Part shown: positions 1 to 8,505 of the stretch, one piece after another
Position numbering within the stretch: the first letter of the stretch is position 1
Layout of the letters: the number at the start of each line of letters is the position of its first letter
Source of the DNA: Chara braunii
Lineage: Eukaryota; Streptophyta; Charophyceae; Charales; Characeae
Direction: 5' to 3'
Assembly (NCBI GenBank): GCA_003427395.1
Contig: BFEA01000002.1
Coordinates: 564,310-603,279, forward strand
DNA length: 38,970 nt
The notes under the pieces: model-generated
The model's database searches: none
Told to the model about the DNA's origin: nothing
What the model saw: the letters and a program-made list of their open reading frames with translations, nothing else
Translations under genes and position numbers: made by a program

Positions 1-690
1 AACACACACAATCTCTGCTGCTATCCGGTTGCTCACACAACCTGAATTGCTGCTCTTTGTGGTTAAAGGACTTTTAAGGGCCCCCTACGGACCTCCTAAC
101 GACCCCCTATTGCACATTTGAGCTGCGATTTCCCCTCGGAAGCATGAGATGATGTCTGATGACCCCCCCCTGCCAGGCTAGCAGCCCTCTCATCTCTCAG
201 TTCAGAAAGACCCCCTAGCGTTCGCCTATGCCAGCTGCTCCGCGACCAACAACTCGGTGTACACACCGACTACTTAGATGACTACTTAGACGACCACTAA
301 ACACCGAACAAGAACATATGAAAAATGATGGGAAGGAGAAATCGACCGCGAACGAGACAACCTACAAGGTCTAGGGACTTCTATCGGACCACGAGTCTGA
401 CCTCTGACACCCCATCGTCCAAAGATCTGGTTCCACTGGTCCCACTGGTCCCACGGGGACTGAACGACAATTCATTAGAAAGACAGAGGGCTAAGGACAG
501 CAGTTGTAGCTAAAGAGTAAAAAGTGGAAGCAGGGAAAAAATTCGGACAATAGCGCAGAGAAACAGACACTGACCGACGTTGGAAGATGACAGAGCCGTC
601 ATCACCATGAGAGGGTAGCAAAGAATGAGGACGAGGAGCAGATGGATGGATCAAATTTACAGATTCGAATCTTGAAACCGTTTCCGTTGA
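1..690. other. No recognisable gene or repeat
   Basis: Mixed-composition DNA. The only open stretch (325-513) translates to a low-complexity basic peptide with a small LVPLVP repeat and resembles no family I know. I see no promoter, RNA gene or mobile-element end. Confidence 0.5.
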
Positions 691-693
691 GAT

Positions 694-1280
694 GCGTCAA
701 ACTTCGGTATGCTGTTTCGTCAGGCGGCGGGAATCCTGCGGCTAGCGGAGAAAAGGGACACAGAGGGCAGCCAATGAGAGTCGGAACACCTCCCATGGCA
801 CCAGCGGAGAGCGAGAACCCAAAGACAAAGAGGCAAACAATTTTCAGTGGGGAGTATCATGCCAATGCGGCATGTCGGGAGGAGAAGCGTCAAACTTCAG
901 TATGCTGTTTCGTCAGGCGGCGGGAATCCTGCGGCTAGCGGAGAAAAGGGACACAGAGGGCACCCAATGAGAGTCCAAAACCCCTCGCATGGCACCAGCG
1001 GAGAGCGAGAACCCAAAGACAAAAAGAGGCAAACAATTTTCAGTGGGGAGTATCATGCCAATGCGACATGTCGGGAGGAAAAGCGTCAAACTTCGGTATG
1101 CTGTTTCGTCAGGTGGCGGGAATCCTGCGGCTAGCGGAGAAAAGGGACACAGAGGGCAGCCAATGAGAGTCGGAACGCCTCACCTTGCATGGCGCCGGCA
1201 GAGGACGAGAACCCAAAGACGACAAGGCAAACGATTTTCAGTGGGGAGTATTGTATGCCAATGCAACATGTCGGAGGGGA
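694..1280. repeat. Tandem repeat, three copies of a 193-196 bp unit
   Basis: The phrase GCGTCAAACTTC recurs at 694, 887 and 1083, and the rest of the unit (GCGGGAATCCTGCGGCTAGC, GGGACACAGAGGG, TTTTCAGTGGGGAGTAT) follows each time. Copies are about 90% alike by eye; the third ends near 1280. The shared peptide falls in a different reading frame in each copy because 193 and 196 both leave remainder 1 on division by 3. This argues for a satellite rather than a repeated protein domain. Confidence 0.85.
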
Positions 1281-3180
1281 CCTAAGCCGCGACCAAGAAA
1301 TTCAAGACCCCTGAAAGACACAGCCAGGGATGCCGGACTTCTTAACTTGACGAAGACAGCCAACGATTCGAAGTGAAAGGAACGGAAACAGTTGAAACGT
1401 TGAAGCTCCTGCTCGAGAACACGCCACTATCAACGGAATGAGCTGTGGAGGGTGGGGGTGGGGCTAGATCACAAATATAGTGGGCGGTGTCAGACGGAGA
1501 TGGGGCTACACAAATACAAAATAAAAAAAGGACGACATGAAGCGCACGGAAGCACCTGGATACAGGAAGGATAGGGAAATGCAAGCGAAAGAACAAACCC
1601 TTGGTGGCTGAGTAAAGAAAGCAACAGCAAGCGCATGACAAGGGCAGCGCCAATTCAGTTCGAGACCTGCCGTCGAAGAAGAACAGAGGTGTCCATCGTC
1701 TTCTTAGTTGGAAGGCTCGATGTAACCAGCGCGGCTGAATGCTGCAGATGCTACCGTCACAGGGACTGTAATCTTCCGAATCAGATCCGAAAAGAACATG
1801 AACGCCCCTGCTGCAGCCTGCAAAGCACCGAAATCATGGCGTCGCTGTTGTTAGAAAGTTAATAGAAACCCAATCCGGACGAGCATAAATTGAGAAATGG
1901 TCCAAAAAAAAGAAAAGAAAAAGGGGAGCGGAAGAAAGGGAAAAACACAAAGAAAGATGATGCCGATTTTGCGCAACTCACATTTTGAATCTTTGATCGG
2001 TCGCACAAGTTTTAAATACACTAGATGCACAAAGCGCAGATCTGTTTACATCTTTACGATCAGAATGAGCAGAACCAGGAACCACCTATCTTTAACAAAA
2101 AAAAAAAAAAAAAAAAAAAAAAGACCAGGAACTACATATCTAAAGAGCACCATGCACACAGACTGCCATGTCCCGCACGAACCAACCGCTGGCCTACAGA
2201 CACGTGAACGAATCCGCAAAGCGAGTAAAACTCAGATCGGGAATGCAATCTGACTTCAGGTCTTTTGGGGGAGCAATTGATCTCAAGAAAAGAAAAAAAA
2301 AATCACACAACCAACCTTACTTCACATCCTGATGGAGGAGCCCGTGCGAGGCATCAATCCCAACAACCCTCGCGAAAGGCAAAACCCAGAGAGCACCAGT
2401 AGAGGGCCTACGCCAATGGCCATTCGGCTTATTGAATCAGTACACCATAGTTAGCTCTCCCAATTCACATCAAACCATTTATCCGGCATCCACTCGGAAT
2501 CCATGGTCATGCACGCTATTTCTGCAGGGAACCTACTAGATCAGTCATTCCATCTGGGAATGCAGCCTAGTCTCCACAACCCTCAACCCCCGCCCTGCCC
2601 CCCCACCGGGGCCCCTTTTCAGTACATGCCCCTCACCTAAACTCAACGCAGTGCAACGCACGTAAAGTCCATCCTGCCTACCGTAAAGTCCATCCTGCCT
2701 ACCTCCTCGGTCTTCGAAAGACACCATCGCACAAAAGGGCATACGAGTCACCCATTCCAGTCCAGTCTTTGCCAAGAGACATACTGATCCATAAGGTTTG
2801 ATTATGCTCCTGTAATCCATTCTGTTCCATTATATCAAGTTATGTTCTGTTTTGTTGTGTTACGCTGAAACATTTCCGTGATGTACTGTGGCGTACTGCT
2901 CCATCACATTCTGACAATGACTTCATTGAATGATACTGACCGATATATCGTCAAACAGAGCTGCCTACGGTAAAGCGGAGGCAGAGAGGGACAAAAGGGA
3001 GAAGAGGACAACAAACGAGGGGCTATGACAAACCGTTTCGTCGGAGTTTCACTGACTCACGAGGAGGCTGAACCCTACATCGTCAAACAGAACTGCCTTT
3101 TTTCTTAAAGGGCGACGGCCTTGAGATATCATCATAGAACTGACCCGCCCTAGGTAATTCAGAATAGTAGTATTTTACTT
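1281..3180. other. Non-coding stretch with a poly-A tract and a 21-bp duplication
   Basis: It holds an uninterrupted A run at about 2097-2122 and a perfect 21-bp tandem duplication at 2661-2681 and 2682-2702 (starts CGTAAAGTCCATCC). No gene is recognisable. The open frames here are short and strongly biased by the A-rich composition. Confidence 0.5.
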
Positions 3181-3257
3181 CTCGGCTTCCAGTGGAGTTC
3201 GAACTTGGGTCTGTACTTCAACAGTTCAGGTGTGTACCAACTGAGCTATATAATGTT
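3181..3257 (-). pseudogene. tRNA-derived remnant (SINE head or tRNA pseudogene)
   Basis: On the minus strand, 3248-3237 reads TAGCTCAGTTGG, a perfect match to the RNA polymerase III A box (TRGYNNARNNGG). About 31 nt downstream, 3205-3194 reads AGTTCGAACTCC, close to the B box. Spacing fits a tRNA gene, but the acceptor, D and T stems do not pair. I infer a decayed tRNA gene or the 5' end of a tRNA-derived SINE, not a working tRNA. Confidence 0.6.
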
Positions 3258-3317
3258 GTTAGTCTGTAAAAGAGGACCGTAATTCTCTTAATCTTTAGAA
3301 TTGTCTTCATCGGCGAC

Positions 3318-3377
3318 TTGTTATATATATATATTATATTATATATCGTCACAAATATATATATGTATATATATATC
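3318..3377. repeat. AT microsatellite
   Basis: Two (TA)n blocks separated by TCGTCACAAA, within an AT-rich stretch. Confidence 0.9.
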
Positions 3378-3939
3378 CTTGATTTCTTAAGTTAAAGATG
3401 AATACCCTCTTCGCAGGTCTGCTGTACATGCCTGTCGTACAAACCAGGAATCATCGATGATAAGGTAAGAAACTGTACCATAGAGCGTGGGAGAGCAAGG
3501 AATCGCAGACACCGGTCATATAGTGAAGTAACGAGAGAACCCTCTCATTAAGCCGCCAGTACTTCCAAGGCACTTTTCGCTGGAGAAGGTAACGGGCTCC
3601 TCGCCAAAAGAAGAATGATCCGGAGCGGGAGTCCGCGTCCGAGCCCCGACAACCATGCAAACCGAAACTTTGAAACAATGACTGGGAAATGTACTGGGTG
3701 GTTTAAACTGTCAAAACGAAGAAGTAAACTGACGTATGCTGATAATGGGCCTCGCTCCACTACGTAATACTCTACACGCATTTGGATGCTCTCCAGACCA
3801 GGTGCATTCAGACGAATTCAACATTCTGAAGGTATCGGGTCCAAAAAGCATCCAAATGCATGTAGACAGGTGAAGAGGATTGTGACCGGATAACCAAGAC
3901 CTGCTGTAACTCTGCTTCCAACTAGAGTAACTGTATGGT

Positions 3940-4018
3940 AACGATTTGAGCCCACGCTTTGAACCCATGATCCGTTTGTCAGAAGATAAAGCTTGTGTAC
4001 CGTTCAGCCACACCAGCC
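3940..4018 (-). pseudogene. tRNA-derived remnant, Leu/Ser-type A box
   Basis: The minus strand carries TGGCTGAACGG at 4010-4000, matching the shorter A box of class II tRNAs (TGGCNGARNGG). It carries GGTTCAAAGC at 3965-3956, a near B box. The stems between are not convincing and no anticodon arm can be assigned. Likely a pseudogene or SINE head. Confidence 0.5.
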
Positions 4019-4080
4019 ACAAACAACTAATTGCAAGCAAACACAGAAAAGCGGTCATTGCTACAGTGGGCCTCTCCTGA

Positions 4081-4735
4081 CGGAATCTAAATGGTAAACT
4101 AGGTGGTGACCTTACCAGTGACCTAACCTAGCTGGTGAACTAACCAGTGAATTAACCTAGGTGATGACCAAGTTAGGTGCGGACCTAACCTAGCTGGGGA
4201 GGACCTAGCCTAGCTGGGGACCTAGCCTAGGCCGTGACCTAACCAGTGGCCTATCCTAGGTGATGACCTAACCTAGGTGGTGACCTAACCTAATCTAGGT
4301 GGAGACCTAACCTAGCTGGGGACCTAGTATAGGTGGGGACCTAGCCAACTTGGTGACCTAACCTAGGTGGGGACCTAGCCTAGGTGGTGACCTAACCTAG
4401 GTGGGACCTAGCCTGGCTGGGGACCTAGCCTAGGCGGTGACCTAATCAGTGGCCTAACCTAATCTAGGTGGACACCTAACCTAGCTGGGAACCCAGCATA
4501 GGTGGGGACCTAACCTAGCCAGGAATCTAGCCTAGTTGATGGCCTAACCTAGGTGGTGGACCTAACCAGTGTAACCAGTGGCTAACCTAGGTGGTGACCT
4601 AACCAGTGACCTAACCTAGGTGGTGAGCTATCCGGTGACCTAACCTAGGTGTTGACCTAAGCTAGACGGCGACCTAAGTAAACCTAGGTCACCGACCAAA
4701 CCAGTGACCTAGAGGGTGACCAAGACAGTGTCCTA
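4081..4735. repeat. Minisatellite of a 17-bp unit, GKGACCTARCCTAGGTG
   Basis: About 650 bp made of roughly 37 diverged head-to-tail copies. The commonest 17-mer is GTGACCTAACCTAGGTG; sub-variants change AACCTAGG to AGCCTAGG or AACCTAGC. Each unit contains CCTAACCTA, resembling the complement of two TTAGG telomere repeats, plus the palindrome ACCTAGGT. There are occasional 5-bp additions (for example CTAAT). Copies are most regular at 4260-4450. Confidence 0.92.
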
Positions 4736-4940
4736 AACCCGATCCAGATGTTACAGTACTTCATTTGGACAGCTCCAAGCAGCACATCGTTCAGTACGGA
4801 TTGTACACTAATACGGTAGTGCAACACCAGTACACCCCCATAGTACGGAGGTCGTCCTTTTTTCTCTTTTTTGGGTACGGGATTAAACCCCAGTAGTACA
4901 GAGGTGTCTTTCTTTTTGTACTGGATTGTTTTATGAATCC
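4736..4940. other. Spacer with no recognised feature
   Basis: Short unique sequence between the minisatellite and the TIR element, containing the repeated word AGTACGGA and small T runs. Confidence 0.5.
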
Positions 4941-4948
4941 GTTTTTCG

Positions 4949-5223
4949 CTAGGCTACCAGAGTGGCCGGGGTCACTTCCCCGGCCGGGCCAAAAAAATTA
5001 AAAATAAATAAAAATAAAAATAATATTTTTAAAATTTTATTTTTATTTAAAAATTGGTAAAGAATTTCGATGTGACCCTGAGGCAAAAGTTGTTCAGTTT
5101 ATTTTTCTGCATAACATAGTTTTTTTTCGGATTTTTTGGATTTTTATTTTATTTTATTTTTTTGCTGGGAGTTCTTGCACGGGCTGGCCACCCGGGACCC
5201 GGGCGGCCCGGCTGGTAGCCTAG
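4949..5223. mobile_element. Family C non-autonomous TIR element, 275 bp, with 8-bp target duplication
   Basis: Ends are perfect 12-bp inverted repeats, CTAGGCTACCAG and CTGGTAGCCTAG. They are flanked by a perfect 8-bp direct duplication, GTTTTTCG, at 4941-4948 and 5224-5231. Both subterminal zones are very GC-rich; the left one folds as GGCCGGGG-TCACTT-CCCCGGCC. The middle is AT-rich with T and A tracts and carries GATGTGACCCTGAGGCAAAA and CTGCATAACATA, which recur in the copy at 35700-36107. It has no coding capacity. An 8-bp duplication fits hAT-, P- or Merlin-type transposases; the superfamily is not settled. Confidence 0.88.
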
Positions 5224-5550
5224 GTTTTTCGTAATTTTTGGGGTTGATTTTTAATCACCAACAAAATTTTCAAAAGGCGTCTCAGCCGAAAGCTGTTTAG
5301 ATTCTTTAGAATGATGTTCGCGGTGATTTCTATCACACATAGGTTTTGAAGAACTTCAACAAAAAAAAAAAAAAGAAAAAAAAAAGACCTTTTCTGGAAC
5401 ATTGAACATTCCCCTCTTTACAGCGAATTGTGTGTGGGAGCCGCACTATGGCGCATACATACTACCAGAGTAGACTACTCCCACAGTAGCCCGTACTACA
5501 CGGGGTCTATTTTTAGCAAGGAGGATTCACTGGCTCCAAGCACACCCTCT
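5224..5550. other. Spacer with A-rich tract
   Basis: Contains an interrupted poly-A tract (5361-5385). No gene recognised. Confidence 0.4.
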
Positions 5551-5565
5551 AGATCCCTGCATCAT

Positions 5566-5672
5566 ACCGTCTTCCCCCGAACACAACGCACCCTTATTTT
5601 AGCTGTATCTGGCCAGAAACATACCTTGTATACATTCATTTTTAGGGTGCGTTATGTTCGGGGGAAGACGGT
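5566..5672. mobile_element. Family A MITE, 107 bp, flanked by a 15-bp direct duplication
   Basis: Arms 5566-5594 and 5644-5672 are inverted repeats matching at 28 of 29 positions, beginning ACCGTCTTCCCCCGAA. The sequence AGATCCCTGCATCAT occurs immediately outside both ends (5551-5565 and 5673-5687), a perfect 15-bp duplication. The 49-bp middle is unique. Related copies are at 18523, 21489, 37216 and 38708. The duplication is longer than usual for a TIR transposon. Confidence 0.88.
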
Positions 5673-5687
5673 AGATCCCTGCATCAT

Positions 5688-6370
5688 GCCATTCCTAATC
5701 CATGGCTAAATGTACGTCAAGCATTAAAAATTTTGGCAGTCCCATCCACAATCACCTGTCCGCAAACTGTGGCCCCACATCCGAGGTCGACAGCAAGCAC
5801 CGGCATATAGCACGGCCTTATGACCACAGAGACGTATACCTTGATAAGCACACAAAGGGTATTTTACTATTTTGAATCTCATCTCCAAACTCTATACGAG
5901 CTAGCAGTCGCACTTTGTGATGTGCATAATACACAACCACTTTTCCGCGTAGAAACCTGTTTGAGGCGGAACTTTGACCGCTGCTTTTACATGGGGCTAA
6001 GCTGCCCATCATTACGAGCGCATAATCGTCCTCGATGGGAAAATGGGCCCAGGTGCGAAAGCACTAATGCCTGCATATCTAGAGTTCAAATCCTTTCCGG
6101 TTTAGGAGCGAGCACTCCGGCCATCTAGCACAAGTCAGAGCGCCATCTGGCGTTCAGAAAGGGCTCTCTCGGAGAGCGCCTGAGGCACCAGCATATCGCA
6201 TATCTGACACAAACCACTGACCGCCCCAACAAGTTGAGACAACTAAGCAAAAAGTGGCAAACACAGCCCAAGCAGGTCCATGTGGCATCACAGATCTGGA
6301 TGCGCAACCACAAGCGAACAAGTGGCAAAGTCTGACACCATCCTCACAGGCTAAGCTGGTCCCTGCAGCA
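5688..6370. other. No supported gene
   Basis: Unique-looking DNA. A weak tRNA-like phrase (GAGTTCAAATCC, 6084-6095) resembles a B box, but no convincing A box lies at the right distance. I do not call a gene. Confidence 0.4.
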
Positions 6371-6378
6371 CCACCGAT

Positions 6379-6450
6379 CTGCCTAGGGATCGGCGTATCA
6401 CGAGAACTGCTGCAAAAAGAAGTTCTCGTTATACGCCGATCCCTAGGCAG
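6379..6450. repeat. 72-bp palindrome (30-bp arms, 12-nt loop)
   Basis: Arms 6379-6408 and 6421-6450 match at 29 of 30 positions (start CTGCCTAGGGATCGGCG). Either strand would fold into a near-perfect hairpin in the size range of a small-RNA precursor or short foldback MITE. The left arm follows GCACCACCGATC, a phrase also used in the tandem repeat just downstream, so the two structures may share an origin. Confidence 0.85.
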
Positions 6451-6467
6451 TTCTAGTGATACATACG

Positions 6468-6552
6468 CACCACCAATCAATTGGCACCACCGATCAATCG
6501 GCACCGCCGAGCAATTGGCACCGCCGAGCAATTGGCACCGCCGATCAGTCAG
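6468..6552. repeat. Five copies of a 17-bp repeat, CACCGCCGAGCAATTGG
   Basis: Five contiguous 17-mers (6468, 6485, 6502, 6519, 6536); the third and fourth are identical. Most end in CAATTG or a related small palindrome. Confidence 0.9.
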
Positions 6553-7170
6553 GTAACTACAATATCTTGCATATTCCTTAGTGACCCTGAAGAGATCAAC
6601 GAAGGAACAGCTGGCGTATGGAGACTGAAGAGAAGTACAAAGGATACATTTCCAAACTTCCCTCGGCCAAATCAATTGGCAGAGGAGAAACACCCAGAGC
6701 GCAGGAAATGGAAGGTCATCTACTGAATGTAGGGAAACAGAAGAACTGTGGACTGCAAAATTTCAACTACCCTCAGGTTGGTAGTCAATCCTCCTCCTTA
6801 GAGAGGCAATCCACCATCCATGCTTTCAATCATGACCTGGCAGTGGAAAAGGCCTGCCAGTGGAAAATGAACCGGAACGAAACTGCCTAGAATAGAACGT
6901 AGCTACGAGTACAAGCTGAGTTTATTTAGAAAAAAGAAACAAAAGACGTTCATAGGCGACCCCATGGAATCATCTCGTATTCTCAAAATGCTCCTCTGCA
7001 TTTCCACACTCCTCCGGTGTTCCAGACACCAACACACGCAAGAGGTTTCTCACAGAGGATTGCTACACCAACCTACATACACCCTGTCAAGCTCTTATCC
7101 GAAAAAGGTCTCCCGTACCGGATCACAAAACCCACCTCCATGGAGGCAGAAGGTTGGGCAGTCACCATTC

Positions 7171-7173
<3 letters not shown>
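6553..7173. other. No supported gene
   Basis: Unique-looking DNA with short open frames in several frames and no recognisable protein similarity. Confidence 0.4.
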
Positions 7174-7237
<64 letters not shown>

Positions 7238-7302
7238 CCCCCCCCCCCCGCACACACACACATAGGTTAGCACTGACAACTCAAAGATGCAAAGGAGGCA
7301 TG

Positions 7303-7356
<54 letters not shown>

Positions 7357-7421
7357 CCCCCCAACGCACACACTAACATAGGTTAGCACTGACAACTCAA
7401 AGATGCAAAGGAGGCAAGATA
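7174..7421. repeat. Duplicated microsatellite cassette: (CT)n-(C)n-(CA)n plus 43-bp flank, twice
   Basis: A CT tract (7174-7234) runs into a C tract (7235-7249) and CA repeats, then a flank starting ATAGGTTAGCACTGAC (7262). The same order recurs: CT 7306-7353, C 7354-7362, flank at 7378. The period is 116 bp and the flanks are almost identical, so the whole cassette was duplicated and the tracts then changed length. Confidence 0.92.
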
Positions 7422-8160
7422 ATGAAACCTTGCGAGGGTGACAGCAAATGATTTGTCAAAGTTTGAATGAAGGCCCGTCTGAGTTGAACGTCAGGTGCAA
7501 TGCCAGGCTACTATTACCTATGCGTACAAAATTAGTCAAAATTCAGATGCCCACTTTCTACCGGCGGATCTGACCATCAAAAGAACTACCCAACAGCAAG
7601 AAGGGGCCCTTTGATTTGGAAGGCGCTGTCGAGTTCTCACGTTGAGAGAAGACTTTCCCAAGAACCGGGCAAGAGCAGCCGGCATGGCACGACCTTTATG
7701 GTGGCGAAAGTACTAAGGAAGAACCTCCCGCTTAAGGTGCTATCGCAGAGAGGACGAAGACTGTGGTTCATGTGCAATCATCAAGAACTGCAGCTTGTGT
7801 AACTGCCTAAACGGAAGAGAAAACCACTGCATACTGCAGAATCCTATGGGGTTAGGCACACAAAAATCTTTGTCATCACATGAGCATGCCACCTGCATTA
7901 CAATCTCACCCTGTTTAGAATGGCTTCTACGTCTCAACTGTTCAGCCATTTATCTGTTTCACCTCCAGCCCTCCAGGCCCAGCTGTACAGCTGTACAGCT
8001 GTGTTTCCCCTCACTGACCCATCTGGGACTACACTGAATGACGGAGAAAAAGTATTCAGAGGCTGTATCCAGCTAAGGATCAGTCTGGCTGCAGTGGGCA
8101 TGGCACTGACACCTGAACTCAGGCTTTTTCCCAAAGTGTGTTCGAATGCCAGCGCGGTAA
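7422..8160. other. No supported gene
   Basis: Open frames on both strands are short and mutually overlapping. A small tandem GTACAGCT repeat lies at about 7980-8002. Confidence 0.4.
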
Positions 8161-8164
8161 AAGC

Positions 8165-8305
8165 ACTAGTGCTTCCTAAATTTTAGGAAGCACTAGTTCT
8201 TTTTTAATCAACACCATCCGTTAAAACAGGTTACGGATGGTGTTGATTAAAAAAACGCACAAGTACTTCCCTAAATTGTGCACGTTAGCTAGCCACAATT
8301 TTAGG
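8165..8305. repeat. Three consecutive inverted repeats (foldback cluster)
   Basis: First: arms 8165-8180 and 8182-8197, perfect 16-bp arms (ACTAGTGCTTCCTAAA) around one base. Second: arms 8200-8221 and 8233-8254, perfect 22-bp arms with an 11-nt loop. Third: CCTAAATTGTG (8270-8280) facing CACAATTTTAGG (8294-8305). The CCTAAAT core is shared by the first and third, suggesting nested or duplicated foldback elements. Confidence 0.88.
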
Positions 8306-8381
8306 AAACATACGGGCCACTACAGCAGCATCCACGTTCATCCGACTAGAAACGTTTCTACTCTTATTTTTTTTCCCGCAG

Positions 8382-8408
8382 CCGATAGCTGGGCCAAGTA
8401 CTGGTGGT
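8382..8408. mobile_element. Family B MITE right terminus (fragment)
   Basis: CCGATAGCTGGGCCAAGTAC followed by TGGTGGTT and TA matches the right end of the complete element at 31496-31698. No matching left end was found within 400 bp upstream, so this is a truncated copy, possibly broken by the adjacent foldback cluster. Confidence 0.75.
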
Positions 8409-8444
8409 TTAATAGAATCTGACAAGCTGTGAAGGTATTTGCTC

Positions 8445-8505
8445 TTTTATTATGATAATATTATTAATATAATAATAATAATAATAAATTATAAAAATAT
8501 AGAAA
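8445..8505. repeat. AT-rich (ATA)n tract
   Basis: Imperfect ATA/TAA repeats. Confidence 0.85.

Noticed and set aside
6061-6110. tRNA-like B box on the plus strand (GAGTTCAAATCC)
   Set aside because: No A box at proper spacing and no folding; treated as chance.
6154-6693. 179-codon minus-strand frame with repeated peptide
   Set aside because: The repeated residues are the 17-bp minisatellite and the 72-bp palindrome translated; no protein family is visible.
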